NCBI RefSeq assembly: GCF_001015195.1
Contig: NZ_LDES01000024.1
Coordinates: 124,001 to 188,000, forward strand
Direction: 5' to 3'
Source of the DNA: Sphingomonas sp. Y57
Lineage (GTDB): Bacteria > Pseudomonadota > Alphaproteobacteria > Sphingomonadales > Sphingomonadaceae
DNA length: 64,000 bases
The position numbers and the translations under genes are program-made. The first letter of the stretch is position 1, and each line of letters begins with the position of its first letter. Below are positions 55,434-64,000 of this stretch, piece after piece. Below the pieces are notes generated by a model, which made no database searches, had not been told where the DNA came from, and saw nothing but the letters and a program-made list of their open reading frames with translations.

Positions 55434-56714
55434 TCAGCGTGCCGGCAGCACCATTGCGCGGCATTCGCCGAAGCCGATCGGCACATGCCCATTGGCTCGC
55501 GCGGTCGCGGAGAGCAGAATCTCGTCGCCGTCCTGTAGGAAGCTGCGCTCCTCGCCGGTCGGCAGCGTCACCGGCCGGGTGCCGCCACGCGAGATCTCCA
55601 TCAGGCTGCCGAAGCCGTCGTCGGTCGGTGCCGAGATGGTACCGGTGCCCAGCAGGTCGCCCGGCTGGAGGTTGCAGCCGTTGGAGGCGTGGTGGGTGAC
55701 GATCTGCGCCACCGTCCAGTACATGTTGGATGCCGGGCCCTTGCTCAGCCGGTACGGCGGCAGGCCCTGTTCGCGCATCTTCGCGGTGAGCAGCCGGACC
55801 TCCAACTCGACCCCAAGTGCGCCCCCCGCCTGATCGCCATCGTCCCAAAGATAGGGAAGCGGCTTCGGATCGTCGTCGGGCCGTGCCGTCTGGGCGATGC
55901 GGAACGGCGCCAACGCTTCGGTCGTCACCACCCAGGGGGAGATGGTCGTCTGGAAGTTCTTGGCGAGGAACGGCCCGAGCGGCTGATATTCCCACGCCTG
56001 GAAGTCGCGCGCCGACCAGTCGTTGAGCAGGCAGAAGCCGGCGATGTGATCCGCCGCCTCGGCGATCGGGATCGGCTCGCCCAGCTCGTTGCCGCGACCG
56101 ATCCAGACGCCCAGCTCCAGCTCATAGTCGAGCCGCGCCGACGGGCCGACCAACGGCGCGTCGGCCTCCGGCGGCTTGCGCTGGCCTTTGGGACGCACCA
56201 GCGGCACGCCCGACGGGCGGATCGACGAGGCGCGGCCATGATAGCCGATCGGCACATATTTGTAGTTGGGCAGCAGCGGATTGTCGGGCCGGAACTGGCG
56301 GCCGATATTGTTGGCGTGATGGATGCCGACATAGAAATCGGTATAGTCGCCGATCGTGGCCGGCAGGTGCATCGTCACCGCCGAACGATCGTGCAGATGC
56401 GGTTCCAGCGCGGGACGGTGATTCGCACGCGACAGCAGTTCCGACAGCTTGTGGCGCAACGCCAGCCGCCGCTCGGCGGGCAGCGCGAGCAAGGCGTTCA
56501 GCGTCGGCCCGCGCAATTCGACCGGAAGCAGCCCGGAGATCGCCGCGAGGTCGAGCAGCTTGTCGCCGATCGCAACCGCCGGCCGCTTCTCGCCGTCCGC
56601 GCCGAGCGAGAAGATGCCATAGGGCAGGTTCTGGATGGGAAAGTCGGGATGGCCGTCGGCCCCCGGCACCCAGCTGGTGAGGGCCGGGTCGTGCGTTGCG
56701 TCGATCGTGATCAT
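55434..56714 (-). CDS. fahA: Fumarylacetoacetase
   Basis: Last enzyme of tyrosine/homogentisate breakdown, hydrolysing fumarylacetoacetate to fumarate and acetoacetate. 426 residues from [10 protein letters not shown]. Metal and catalytic residues match the FAH set: Asp126 and His133 ([16 protein letters not shown]), Glu198 and Glu200 ([11 protein letters not shown]), Asp232 ([20 protein letters not shown]). The start overlaps the hmgA stop as ATGA. Third gene of the hppD-hmgA-fahA operon and convergent with the TonB receptor. Confidence 0.97.
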   Translation of the reverse strand: MITIDATHDPALTSWVPGADGHPDFPIQNLPYGIFSLGADGEKRPAVAIGDKLLDLAAISGLLPVELRGPTLNALLALPAERRLALRHKLSELLSRANHRPALEPHLHDRSAVTMHLPATIGDYTDFYVGIHHANNIGRQFRPDNPLLPNYKYVPIGYHGRASSIRPSGVPLVRPKGQRKPPEADAPLVGPSARLDYELELGVWIGRGNELGEPIPIAEAADHIAGFCLLNDWSARDFQAWEYQPLGPFLAKNFQTTISPWVVTTEALAPFRIAQTARPDDDPKPLPYLWDDGDQAGGALGVELEVRLLTAKMREQGLPPYRLSKGPASNMYWTVAQIVTHHASNGCNLQPGDLLGTGTISAPTDDGFGSLMEISRGGTRPVTLPTGEERSFLQDGDEILLSATARANGHVPIGFGECRAMVLPAR

Positions 56715-57985
56715 CTGGAGAGCTTTGCCTTGGTGAAGCCCGACCAGCAATCGTCATAATCGAGCTGGGCGAGCGGGCTTTCGAGTGCGAAGCGGGTCGG
56801 GCGCAGCACCGACCGGCTTTCGAACATGAACGCCATGGTGGCGTCGATCTTGTGCGGCTTCAGATCGGCGGCGATCGCCGTCTCGTAGCTCGCCCGGTCG
56901 GGGCCATGGCCCGACATCCGGTTGTGGAGCGATCCGCCGCCGGGCATGAAACCGCCCGCCTTGGCGTCGTAGGCGCCGGTGATGAGGCCCATATATTCGC
57001 TCATCACGTTGCGGTGGAACCAGGGCGGCCGGAAGGTGTCCTCGGCGACCATCCAGCGCGGCGGGAAGATCACGAAATCGCAATTGGCGGTGCCCGCCAC
57101 TTCCGACGGCGAGGTCAGGACCGTGAAGATCGACGGATCGGGATGGTCATAGCTGACCGTGCCGATCGTGTTGAAGCGGCGGAGGTCGTAGCGATAGGGC
57201 GCAAGGTTTCCGTGCCAGGCGACGACGTCGAGCGACGAATGGCCGATCGTGGTCGACCACAGCGCGCCTTCGAACTTCTGAACCAGCTCGGTGGGCTCGT
57301 CGATATCCTCGAACCAGGCGGCCGGCGTCTCGAAGTCGCGCGGATTGGCGAGGCCGTTCGATCCGATCGGGCCGAGGTCGGGCAGGCGGAACGGCGCACC
57401 GTAATTCTCGCAGACATAGCCACGCGCCGCGTCGCCGGTCAGTTCGACCCGGAAGCGGATGCCGCGCGGGATCACGGCGATGTAAAGCGGTTCAACCTCG
57501 ACCAGGCCCAGCTCGGTGACGATGCGGAGTCCGCCCTGCTCTGGGACGATCAGCAGTTCGCCGTCGGCGTTGAAGAAGACGCGGCGTTCCATCGAGCGGT
57601 TGGCGGCGTAGAGATGGATGCCGATCCCGCCATTGCCGGCGATGCTGACCAGCCCGTCGATGAAGTCGGTCGGTTCGGTCGGCAGCGGCAGCGGGTCCCA
57701 GCGCAGGCGGTTGGGATCGGCCGGCGCCTCGTCGAACGGACGATGTCGCAGGCCGGTCGGGCGCGTATAGGCCTTGAACGGAGGGTGATTGGCGGCCGGG
57801 CGCATCCGGTAGAGCCAGCTGCGCCTGTTCTCTGCGCGGGGCGCGGTGAAGGCGCTGCCCGAGAGCTGTTCGGCATAGAGGCCGTAGGGCACGCGCTGCG
57901 GTGAGTTGCGCCCCATCGGCAGCGCCCCGGGAAATGCTTCGGTCGCGACGTGATTGCCGAAGCCGGGGATGTAAGGACCTGTCAT
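56711..57985 (-). CDS. hmgA: Homogentisate 1,2-dioxygenase
   Basis: Opens the homogentisate ring to maleylacetoacetate with O2. 424 residues from the second of two adjacent ATGs, which has GGAGG five bases upstream. The Fe(II) ligands correspond to His324 and Glu330 ([12 protein letters not shown]) and His360 ([10 protein letters not shown]). The base His281 lies in [12 protein letters not shown] longer frame would start inside hppD. It lies 43 bp after hppD in the tyrosine catabolic operon. Confidence 0.97.
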   Translation of the reverse strand: MTGPYIPGFGNHVATEAFPGALPMGRNSPQRVPYGLYAEQLSGSAFTAPRAENRRSWLYRMRPAANHPPFKAYTRPTGLRHRPFDEAPADPNRLRWDPLPLPTEPTDFIDGLVSIAGNGGIGIHLYAANRSMERRVFFNADGELLIVPEQGGLRIVTELGLVEVEPLYIAVIPRGIRFRVELTGDAARGYVCENYGAPFRLPDLGPIGSNGLANPRDFETPAAWFEDIDEPTELVQKFEGALWSTTIGHSSLDVVAWHGNLAPYRYDLRRFNTIGTVSYDHPDPSIFTVLTSPSEVAGTANCDFVIFPPRWMVAEDTFRPPWFHRNVMSEYMGLITGAYDAKAGGFMPGGGSLHNRMSGHGPDRASYETAIAADLKPHKIDATMAFMFESRSVLRPTRFALESPLAQLDYDDCWSGFTKAKLSR

Positions 57986-58028
57986 CATTGCCTCCGGCCT
58001 TGCGGTGGTGCGGCGAACGGGGTCGACG

Positions 58029-59108
58029 TCAGCCATCGACCTTCACCACGCCGCGGCGGATCTGGTCGCGCTCGATCGACTCGAACAGCGCCTTGAAATT
58101 GCCTTCGCCGAAGCCGTCATTGCCCTTGCGCTGGATGATTTCGAAGAAGATCGGGCCGACCATATTCTCGGTGAATATCTGCAGCAGGATACCGCCGCCG
58201 GTCTCGGGCGCGCCGTCGATCAGGATGCCGCGCTTGCGCATCTCCTCGATGTCGTGGCCATGGCCGGGCAGGCGGGCGTCGATCCCCTCATAATAGGTAT
58301 CGGGGGTCGACTGGAAACGGATGCCGTTGGCGCGGAGCCGGTCGACCGTCTCGAAGATATTGTCGGTCGCCAGCGCGAGATGCTGGATGCCTTCGCCCTT
58401 ATATTCGCGCAGGAATTCCTCGATCTGGCTGTTCTCGTCCTGGCTTTCGTTGAGCGGGATACGGATCTTGTCGTCGGGCGCGGTCATCGCGCGGCTGAGC
58501 AGCGCGGTCGCCTGGCCCTCGATGTCGAAATAGCGGATCTCGCGGAAGTTGAAGACCTTCTCGTAGAAGCCGGCCCAATGGTTCATGCGGCCGCGCATGA
58601 CGTTGTGGGTCAGGTGATCGAGCGTGTGGAGGCCCACGGAACGCTGATTGCGCGCGGCGCCCGGCACAGCGCGGAAATCGACATCGTAGATCTCCTGCGC
58701 GCCATAGCGATCGACGAGGTAGAGGTTTGAGCCTCCGATGCCTTCGATGGCGGGAATGTTGAGTTCCATCGGGCCGACGGGGCCTTGGACCGGCGTCGCG
58801 CCGCGAGTCACAGCCTTTTCGAATGCCTTGGCTGCGTCGTGGACCCGGAATGCCATGGCGTTGGCCGAGGGGCCGTGGGCGGCGCGGAAATCCGCGGCCT
58901 GCCCCCCCTTGTCCATGTTGAGGATGAAGTTGACGTCGCCTTGCTGGTAGCGGCGGACGTTCTTCGACCGGTGGTCGCCGAGATGGGTGAAGCCCATCGC
59001 CTCGAAGAGCGCCGCCAGGGCCAGCGGATCCGGGCCGGTGAACTCGACGAACTCGAAACCGTCGAGGCCGAGCGGGTTATGGTGCGGTTCGACAGCAGTG
59101 GCGCTCAT
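58029..59108 (-). CDS. hppD: 4-hydroxyphenylpyruvate dioxygenase
   Basis: Converts 4-hydroxyphenylpyruvate to homogentisate. 359 residues. The C-terminal vicinal-oxygen-chelate domain has Fe(II) ligands His165 (TLDHLTHNV), His243 (GIQHLALAT) and Glu323 ([10 protein letters not shown]). [17 protein letters not shown] ends the family signature. AAGAGG lies upstream of ATG 59108. First gene of the operon; the divergent MarR gene and intervening repeats suggest repression relieved by a pathway intermediate. Confidence 0.97.
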   Translation of the reverse strand: MSATAVEPHHNPLGLDGFEFVEFTGPDPLALAALFEAMGFTHLGDHRSKNVRRYQQGDVNFILNMDKGGQAADFRAAHGPSANAMAFRVHDAAKAFEKAVTRGATPVQGPVGPMELNIPAIEGIGGSNLYLVDRYGAQEIYDVDFRAVPGAARNQRSVGLHTLDHLTHNVMRGRMNHWAGFYEKVFNFREIRYFDIEGQATALLSRAMTAPDDKIRIPLNESQDENSQIEEFLREYKGEGIQHLALATDNIFETVDRLRANGIRFQSTPDTYYEGIDARLPGHGHDIEEMRKRGILIDGAPETGGGILLQIFTENMVGPIFFEIIQRKGNDGFGEGNFKALFESIERDQIRRGVVKVDG

Positions 59109-59126
59109 GTCAGCCTCTTCGAGATA

Positions 59127-59179
59127 GTATCATCGGATACCAATACGGGTTTGAACCGATTCGTGTCAAATGATACCAA
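59127..59179. promoter_or_regulatory. Candidate MarR operators in the hppD/MarR divergent region
   Basis: The 77-bp gap between the two divergent genes contains GTATC-ATCG-GATAC (59127-59140), a perfect short dyad, and the direct repeat GATACCAA at 59136-59143 and 59172-59179, centre spacing 36 bp. MarR proteins typically bind dyads close to their own start codon. The second copy ends seven bases before the MarR ATG, well placed for autorepression. Confidence 0.5.
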
Positions 59180-59185
59180 CGCGCC

Positions 59186-59638
59186 ATGTCGCCAAAGCGC
59201 CTCACCCTCGATCGCTTCATTCCCTATCGGTTGTCCGTGACGTCCAACGTCGTCAGCGACGTGATCTCGACGGCTTATGAGGCCCTGTTCGGCCTTTCCA
59301 TCCCTGAGTGGCGGATCGTTGCGGTGGTGGCAGAGCAGGACGGAATCACCCAGCAGGGCGTCTGCATCGCGACCCGGATGGACAAGGTGACGGTGAGTCG
59401 TGCGACGATCGCGCTGGTCGACCGCGGGCTAATTACCCGTGCGCCCAATCGGGCGGACCGGCGCTCACGGTTGCTGGCATTGTCCGAAGCCGGGCAGCGG
59501 CTCTACGCCGATGTCGCGCCCAAGGCGATCGAGTTCGAGGATCGCATATTCTCGATCTTCCCGGCTGAAGAACTGGACCGCTTCATGGCAATGCTGCGCG
59601 CTATCGAGCAGCGTGCGCTGGAGGTCGGCACCCTTTAG
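59186..59638 (+). CDS. MarR-family regulator of the tyrosine catabolic operon
   Basis: 150 residues, a small dimeric winged-helix repressor. The HTH reads ITQQGVCIATRMDKVTVSRA, followed by the wing ITRAPNRADRRSRLLALSEA with the conserved DxR. Divergent from hppD with candidate operators between. Comparable regulators of homogentisate genes are known (HmgR is IclR-type in Pseudomonas, MarR types occur elsewhere). Effector unknown; 4-hydroxyphenylpyruvate or homogentisate is a reasonable guess. Confidence 0.88.
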   Translation: MSPKRLTLDRFIPYRLSVTSNVVSDVISTAYEALFGLSIPEWRIVAVVAEQDGITQQGVCIATRMDKVTVSRATIALVDRGLITRAPNRADRRSRLLALSEAGQRLYADVAPKAIEFEDRIFSIFPAEELDRFMAMLRAIEQRALEVGTL

Positions 59639-59708
59639 ATTTTCACATATTGCGATTTTCCGGTTTGGCTGATGCTTCCGTCTGCCCCGCTCGCTCCGAA
59701 CGAGAGTA

Positions 59709-59739
59709 GGGCCCGATGGCGGTGCCACCGGGCCCTTTT
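59709..59739 (+). terminator. Strong Rho-independent terminator after the MarR gene
   Basis: GGGCCCGATGGC-GGT-GCCACCGGGCCC: a 12-bp stem with one A/C mismatch and a 3-nt loop, followed by TTTT. 71 bp after the MarR stop. It may also stop leftward transcripts of the RcnB-like gene that ends at 59767, though the T tract is only on the plus strand. Confidence 0.75.
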
Positions 59740-59766
59740 CGGCCACTCTCCTGCCGAACCCTTCTG

Positions 59767-60699
59767 TTAGAAGAAGAAGGAGTAGATGATGTCGATGATC
59801 TCGCCGGTGCCGACGTCGACCAGGACGGCGTCGTCATAGTAGCGGACCCAGCGATAGTCGCCATAGGCCGGCGGCAGGCGATAATACCAGGGATCCGAGA
59901 TCCAGTAGCTCGATCCGTAGAACCAGGGATCCCAGCGATAGCCCGGATACCAGCGCTGGTAGCTGTAGCCCCAGCGCGGCGCGACATAGCGCGGCAGGCG
60001 ATAGATGGTGCGGTTCCGGCTGCGGTAATCGCGCCAGTCGTAGCGGCGATCGGTGCGCCAGTTGCGGTCCCAGCGATCATTGTCGCGCCGGTCGCGATTT
60101 GCCCAGTTGCGGCGGTCGCGATCGTTGCGATCCCAGTTGCGTCCGTCGCGGCCCCAGTTGCGATCGTTGCGATCCCAATTCCGGTCGTTACGGTCCCAGT
60201 CGCGGCGATCGCTGCCCCAGCGCTGGTCGCGGCTGGTGTCGCGGTCGCGTGTCCAGTTGCGGTCGCCCCGATCGGTCCGTTCGACACGATCGCCGCGATT
60301 GTTCCGATCGCCGCGGTCCCACGCCCGGCGGCGATCCTCGGTTGCCGCGCCGCTGGCCGCCTGGCCGCCGGCGGCCGTGTCGCGGCCCCAGTTGCGTTCA
60401 CGGACGGCGCCGGTGCCAGCGCGAGGAGTGTCGCCGCCGCGATTCCATCCGCGGTCGCCGCCGAAGCTGCGTTGCGGTGTCTGGGGCGCTTGTGGCGGTG
60501 CGACGCGCTGCGGTGCGACCGGGGCAGGGCGCTCGACAGCGCGATTCGCCTCGCGCGCCTGGCGGAAGGCTTCACGCCGGGAGTCGCCATTCATCATCGC
60601 GCCGCGCTCGCGACCGCGCTCCTGGGCCTGGGCGACGGTCGGGAGGATGATCGCCGCCCCCAGCGCCAGCCCGATCATGGTCCTCGAAAGGTTACGCAT
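59767..60699 (-). CDS. RcnB-like secreted protein with Asn/Asp/Arg/Trp repeats
   Basis: 310 residues from MRNLSRTMIGLALGAAIILP, a signal peptide ending near AQAQ. The middle (about 125-215) is tandem NDRNWDR-type heptads. The last 90 residues, LPPAYGDYRWVRYYDDAVLV then DVGTGEIIDIIYSFFF, match the RcnB domain of periplasmic proteins linked to nickel/cobalt efflux or envelope stress. The repeats in DNA are about 21 nt long (for example CGATCGTTGCGATCCCAGTT). Metal linkage here is inferred from the fold only. Confidence 0.8.
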   Translation of the reverse strand: MRNLSRTMIGLALGAAIILPTVAQAQERGRERGAMMNGDSRREAFRQAREANRAVERPAPVAPQRVAPPQAPQTPQRSFGGDRGWNRGGDTPRAGTGAVRERNWGRDTAAGGQAASGAATEDRRRAWDRGDRNNRGDRVERTDRGDRNWTRDRDTSRDQRWGSDRRDWDRNDRNWDRNDRNWGRDGRNWDRNDRDRRNWANRDRRDNDRWDRNWRTDRRYDWRDYRSRNRTIYRLPRYVAPRWGYSYQRWYPGYRWDPWFYGSSYWISDPWYYRLPPAYGDYRWVRYYDDAVLVDVGTGEIIDIIYSFFF

Positions 60700-60809
60700 C
60701 GGAAATACTCTCCACACGGGCGGCATGATGCCACCCTTGCCCCCCTTGTGCCCCCTGTCGACTGAGCGAGGGCTGAACCCCGCTGTCAGCAAGCAGAAAG
60801 ATTCAGACC

Positions 60810-61355
60810 TCAGCCGCCGGGCTTCGTCGCGAGCGCGGGCACGGCGCGGGCAGCATCGGCGGGATCGATTCCAGGGGGAGGCGCGGCGGCGATCGTTTCG
60901 CTGCCGGCCAGCACCCGACCGGCGCGCCGGATCGCGCGGCGGACGCGCGGATAGGTGCCGCAGCGGCAGATGTTGGTCATCGCCGCGTCGATCTCCTCGT
61001 CGCTCGGGTCGTGATTCTTGTCGAGCAGCGCTGCCGCCGCCATGATCATGCCCGACTGGCAATAACCGCACTGGGGAAGGTTCTCGGCGACCCAGGCCTG
61101 CTGGACGGGATGGCTCCGGTCGCGCGACAGCGCTTCGATCGTGGTGACGAAGCTGCCCTCGATCGATCCGATCGGGACCTGGCAGGCGCGCACCGGCTGG
61201 CCGTCGATGTGCACGGTGCAGGCGCCGCACAGTCCGGCGCCGCAGCCATATTTGGTGCCGGTGAGATTGGATGCGTCGCGCAGCGCCCACAGCAGCGGGG
61301 TCGCGGGATCCATCCGGTAATGGACCGGCTGGCCGTTGACGGTGAACCTTGTCAT
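60810..61355 (-). CDS. [2Fe-2S] subunit of a xanthine-dehydrogenase-type hydroxylase (isoquinoline 1-oxidoreductase alpha-like)
   Basis: 181 residues. Plant-type [2Fe-2S] cysteines Cys38, Cys43, Cys46 and Cys58 ([20 protein letters not shown]) and the second cluster Cys96, Cys99, Cys130 and Cys132 ([20 protein letters not shown]). This two-cluster small subunit normally passes electrons from a molybdopterin large subunit. None is encoded beside it: the neighbours are the RcnB-like gene and rpsU. A 30-residue Ala/Pro-rich tail follows the domain. Confidence 0.9.
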   Translation of the reverse strand: MTRFTVNGQPVHYRMDPATPLLWALRDASNLTGTKYGCGAGLCGACTVHIDGQPVRACQVPIGSIEGSFVTTIEALSRDRSHPVQQAWVAENLPQCGYCQSGMIMAAAALLDKNHDPSDEEIDAAMTNICRCGTYPRVRRAIRRAGRVLAGSETIAAAPPPGIDPADAARAVPALATKPGG

Positions 61356-61563
61356 GCCTCGTCATAGCGCCAAGGCGAAAAGGGTGCAGCGGAAAAAATT
61401 GCGCGCATGCTTGAAGAATCGCGGCCGCGTTGGTAGGGGCGGCACTTCACGGCGCGGAAAGGGTTTTCGCGACGACACGCTTTTTTGCGTTGTAGCTGGA
61501 GACACCGTCGGATCGGCGGCGTGGATGGCTCGCTCCGCAAATGACTGGAGAATTGGTTTTTTT

Positions 61564-61770
61564 ATGCAGATCATCGTTCGTGACAACAATGTCGATCAGG
61601 CCCTCCGCGCGCTCAAGAAGAAGCTGCAGCGTGAAGGCGTGTATCGCGAGATGAAGCTGCGTCGCCACTATGAGAAGCCGTCGGAGAAGCGCGCCCGCGA
61701 GCGCGCGGCCGCAATCCGTCGCGCCCGCAAGCTGGAGCGCAAGCGGATGGAGCGCGACGGCGTCCGTTAA
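61564..61770 (+). CDS. rpsU: Small ribosomal protein S21
   Basis: 68 residues, [20 protein letters not shown] at the N-terminus and a basic helical remainder ([17 protein letters not shown]), the normal size. Binds the 30S platform near the anti-Shine-Dalgarno. The ATG follows a run of eight T. The nearest purine-rich site, GGAG at 61547-61550, is 13 bases away, longer than usual, so start selection may not rely on normal SD pairing. A leader of about 200 bp (61356-61563) precedes it without another gene. Confidence 0.95.
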   Translation: MQIIVRDNNVDQALRALKKKLQREGVYREMKLRRHYEKPSEKRARERAAAIRRARKLERKRMERDGVR

Positions 61771-61846
61771 GGCGTACCGGCGTATCCGCGGCCCGCTTCC
61801 GCCGGGCCGCCGCAGTTTCATCATGGCCTGAGAAAGCGACACGCCC

Positions 61847-62416
61847 ATGTCCGAAGTAACCGCCGTTCCCCTTCGTCCGATCGCGAAGGGCTCGCTGACC
61901 AAGCTTTGGCTGGGTATTGCGGCGGTGGTCGTCATCGGCATCGGTGCCGCCTATGTCGGCACCTCGCGCCAGGTGGCGATGGCGATGACGCCAGACGAGT
62001 TCCTTGCCGCGAACAAGGGCGGCGACGTCGTCGAGACCCCTTCGGGCCTGCAATATGAAGTGCTGCGCGAAGGCAGCGGCCCCAAGGCGACGGCGAGCGA
62101 CATCGTTCTGGTCGAATATGAAGGCCGTCTCGCCAATGGCGAGGTGTTCGATTCGAGCGCGCGTCATGGCGGTCCGCAGCCGATGCCGCTCCAGGGCATG
62201 ATCCCGGGCTGGACCGAAGGGCTCCAGCTGATGAACGCGGGTTCCAAATATCGTTTCTGGATGAAGCCGGACCTCGGCTTCGGCCCGATGGGTGTCCCCG
62301 GCAAGATCCCGGGCGACGCGCTCGTGATCTTCGATGTCACGGTCAAGGAAGTCCTGCCCCCGCAAGGCTTCGGCATGGGCGGCGGCGGCATGCCCCCCGG
62401 CCATGGCGGCATGTAA
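61847..62416 (+). CDS. FKBP-type peptidyl-prolyl isomerase, membrane-anchored
   Basis: 189 residues. Membrane anchor at about 18-39 (LWLGIAAVVVIGIGAAYVG), then the FKBP domain (about 62-172): SGLQYEVLREGSGPKATASD, VLVEYEGRLANGEVFDSS, IPGWTEGLQLMNAGSKYRFW and ALVIFDVTVKEVL. A Gly/Met-rich tail (GMGGGGMPPGHGGM) ends the protein. Probably acts on envelope proteins as they fold in the periplasm. Same strand as rpsU, 76 bp downstream. Confidence 0.93.
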   Translation: MSEVTAVPLRPIAKGSLTKLWLGIAAVVVIGIGAAYVGTSRQVAMAMTPDEFLAANKGGDVVETPSGLQYEVLREGSGPKATASDIVLVEYEGRLANGEVFDSSARHGGPQPMPLQGMIPGWTEGLQLMNAGSKYRFWMKPDLGFGPMGVPGKIPGDALVIFDVTVKEVLPPQGFGMGGGGMPPGHGGM

Positions 62417-62444
62417 CCGCACCGGCACCACCGAATAGGAGAGG

Positions 62445-62473
62445 AAGGGGTCGCAGCGATGCGGCCCCTTTCT
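62445..62473 (+). terminator. Rho-independent terminator after the FKBP gene
   Basis: AAGGGGTCGCA-GCGA-TGCGGCCCCTT: an 11-bp stem with one G-U pair and a 4-nt loop, followed by TCTTG. It lies 29 bp after the stop. The remaining 150 bp to the next hairpin show nothing recognisable. Confidence 0.7.
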
Positions 62474-62630
62474 TGTGGATGGGCCCTGGGCAGCGCCGAT
62501 CGTGATGTCGGACCAGCCCCAGCATCTACAGTCCCCTCAGGCACGCCGGAAGCGCGGGCCGCTGATGCGGAAACGCGGCGAGGGTGGCCCGGCCCGGTAG
62601 ATGCAGAAGGGTTTTCTCCTCCGGCGAACG

Positions 62631-62670
62631 AAAGGACCGCGCGGCGATCGGCTCGCCGCGCGGTCCTTTT
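62631..62670. terminator. Strong bidirectional terminator downstream of lepB
   Basis: AAAGGACCGCGCGGCGA (62631-62647), 5-nt loop, TCGCCGCGCGGTCCTTT (62653-62669): a perfect 17-bp stem. TTTT on the plus strand and TTT on the minus strand flank it, so it can end the lepB transcript (stop at 62690) and any rightward read-through. Confidence 0.8.
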
Positions 62671-62689
62671 CATCGCCGCGGTGGGCGGT

Positions 62690-63586
62690 TCAGCGCGTTT
62701 CCTGCGGGTGGAGGCTGGTGCCTGCCCGGCCGCCGCGCAGGGCGGTGAACCAGGTCAGCGGATTCCACAGCTTGGTGGTACCGTCGAGCGAAAAGGTGAT
62801 GAACTCGGCACGGCCACCGATATTCTCGAACGGCACGGGCCCGTCGAGCCCGTTACGATAGGCGGGAACGCGGCTGTCGGCGGACTGGTCGCGGTTGTCG
62901 CCCATTACGAAGATGTGGTCGGCCGGGACGGTGATCGCCGGATAGTCGTCGATCTCTGGCATGTAGCCCAGGTCGATCGTGTCATAGCTGCGGCCGTTGG
63001 ACAGCGTCTCGCGGAAGCGCGGCAGCGCGCAATATAGCTTGCCGTCGGCACCGGTCACCCGGAAGCGGGCGACATCGGGCTGGTCGCACCGGACATTGGC
63101 GTCGACCGGGATCATCGCGGGGCTCTCGGCCGTGCGCTTCACCGGCACGCCGTTGATCACCACCACGCCGCCCCGAACCTCAAGCCGGTCTCCGGGCAGG
63201 CCGATGACGCGCTTGATGAAGTCGGTGTCCGCCTGCGGCGGCTTCAGGATGACGATGTCGCCCCGTTCCGGCAGGTGTCCGAACAGCCGGCCGTGGATGA
63301 ATGGCAGGATGTGGAAGCTGGGCGACACATAGGACCAGCCATAGGGATATTTGGTGACCACCAGGCGATCGCCGGTGATCAGCGTCGGCATCATCGATTC
63401 GGACGGGATGTAGAAGGGCTTGGCGATAAAGCTGTGGAAGCCGAGCACCGCCAGGATCAGCCAGAAGATGCCGCGCGCCTCCGCCCACCAGTCGGTTGCC
63501 GGCTTCGGAGCCTTCGCCGCCGGATCGGTCGGCGCGGCGGGCGCGTCACTCGCATTGTCCATATCGTCACTCGGCCGATCGCTCAC
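62690..63586 (-). CDS. lepB: Signal peptidase I
   Basis: Serine/lysine protease that releases secreted proteins from the membrane. 298 residues. A disordered acidic N-terminus, a membrane helix at about 37-52, catalytic Ser64 in IPSESMMPTL and general-base Lys125 in DFIKRVIGLPGD. Box E is VMGDNRDQSADSR. A loop with two cysteines (VRCDQPD and YCALPR) lies between boxes D and E. Upstream acpS is 12 bp away, as in many alphaproteobacteria. Confidence 0.96.
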   Translation of the reverse strand: MSDRPSDDMDNASDAPAAPTDPAAKAPKPATDWWAEARGIFWLILAVLGFHSFIAKPFYIPSESMMPTLITGDRLVVTKYPYGWSYVSPSFHILPFIHGRLFGHLPERGDIVILKPPQADTDFIKRVIGLPGDRLEVRGGVVVINGVPVKRTAESPAMIPVDANVRCDQPDVARFRVTGADGKLYCALPRFRETLSNGRSYDTIDLGYMPEIDDYPAITVPADHIFVMGDNRDQSADSRVPAYRNGLDGPVPFENIGGRAEFITFSLDGTTKLWNPLTWFTALRGGRAGTSLHPQETR

Positions 63587-63598
63587 GCGATCCCCTCC

Positions 63599-64000
63599 TC
63601 ACAGCGGGCGCGCATACAGGATCACGAACGCCTGCGCCCAGGGATGATCGTCCGTCATCGTCAAATGTACCTCCACCGCGTGGCCCGGCGGGGTGAGCAC
63701 GTCAAGCCTTGCCTTGGCTCCGCCGGTCAAAACCAGCGTGGGGGCGCCGCTCGACAGGTTGGCGACGCCGATGTCCTTCATGAAAACGCCGGCCCGGAAG
63801 CCGGTGCCGACTGCTTTGGAGAAAGCCTCCTTGGCGGCGAATCGCTTGGCATAGGTCGCGGCGCGGGTGAGCGTCCGGCGTTCCGCCTTGGCGCGTTCGA
63901 TGTCGGTGAAAACCCGGTCGACGAAGCGATCGCCGAACCGGTCGAGCGACTTCTGTATCCGCTTGATGTTGCAGAGGTCGGAGCCGATGCCGATGATCAT
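63599..64000 (-). CDS. acpS: Holo-[acyl-carrier-protein] synthase
   Basis: Transfers phosphopantetheine from CoA to ACP. 133 residues, complete: the ATG is the last codon of the window (64000-63998). Mg-binding Asp8 in GIGSDLCNI and Glu58 in [36 protein letters not shown] at the end is the family C-terminus. Start agrees with the family N-terminus MIIGIGSD. Confidence 0.96.
   Translation of the reverse strand: MIIGIGSDLCNIKRIQKSLDRFGDRFVDRVFTDIERAKAERRTLTRAATYAKRFAAKEAFSKAVGTGFRAGVFMKDIGVANLSSGAPTLVLTGGAKARLDVLTPPGHAVEVHLTMTDDHPWAQAFVILYARPL

Noticed and set aside
1-64000. tRNA, rRNA, insertion sequences, phage or attachment sites
   Set aside because: No cloverleaf tRNA, rRNA motif, transposase or integrase signature was found on reading. 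The only repeats are the short intergenic palindromes listed.

Overview
The window is a GC-rich, almost fully coding chromosomal segment from an alphaproteobacterium, most likely a sphingomonad (Sphingomonas, Rhizorhabdus or a close relative). The evidence is gene content and order: ALA synthase-type hemA, secB divergent from a Tim44-like/mltA/Smr block, prfB-mrcA-amidase-rne in a row, many TonB-dependent receptors, and palindromic intergenic repeats. I saw no rRNA, tRNA, CRISPR array, insertion sequence or prophage. This is a core chromosome with small accessory inserts.

Layout. 1-13.7 kb: housekeeping genes hemA (3' end cut off by the window), murI, plsY-dprA, topA, trpS, murJ, secB, a Tim44-domain protein, mltA and Smr, then an MFS pump resembling the CmlA/FloR amphenicol exporters. 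13.9-17.9 kb: a secreted glycine-rich protein and a secreted subtilisin-like protease, divergent from an ECF sigma/anti-sigma pair. A palindrome and a nine-codon leader ORF lie between them, and a small Cys-rich protein follows. 18-20 kb: malate synthase G. 20-27 kb: a tripartite RND efflux operon with a TonB-like protein and an EF-hand protein downstream. 27-39 kb: GNAT, prfB, PBP1A, cell-wall amidase, RNase E, M48 protease with TPR, a DsbA-like thiol oxidoreductase and a DUF4112 protein. 39-46 kb: two tandem solute-binding lipoproteins without a transporter, a DUF885 metallopeptidase-like protein and a DUF481 outer-membrane protein. 45-50.8 kb: an AraC regulator, a secreted alpha/beta hydrolase, a TonB receptor and an MFS permease on one strand, a plausible hydrolyse-import-export unit. 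50.9-55.4 kb: a hybrid histidine kinase whose membrane domain carries the ethylene-receptor signature, divergent from a large TonB-dependent receptor. 55.4-59.6 kb: the tyrosine/homogentisate catabolic genes hppD-hmgA-fahA with a divergent MarR regulator. 59.7-64 kb: an RcnB-like Arg/Trp repeat protein, an orphan [2Fe-2S] subunit, rpsU, an FKBP, lepB and acpS.

Most striking observations: (1) the kinase at 50.9-52.5 kb keeps the ethylene-binding residues at exactly the plant ETR1 spacing. (2) Two 135-nt intergenic elements at 6.4 and 32.1 kb, in opposite orientation, fold into similar multi-arm structures, and one hairpin shows compensatory base changes. (3) dprA and a GNAT gene have no ATG/GTG/TTG in a sensible place and appear to start at CTG overlapping the upstream stop codon; an MFS gene may do the same. 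(4) The ECF sigma/protease divergon has a perfect 11-bp dyad and a leader peptide translationally coupled to the sigma gene. All coordinates, motifs and start choices come from reading the sequence. Family assignments rest on motif recognition, not on database searches.
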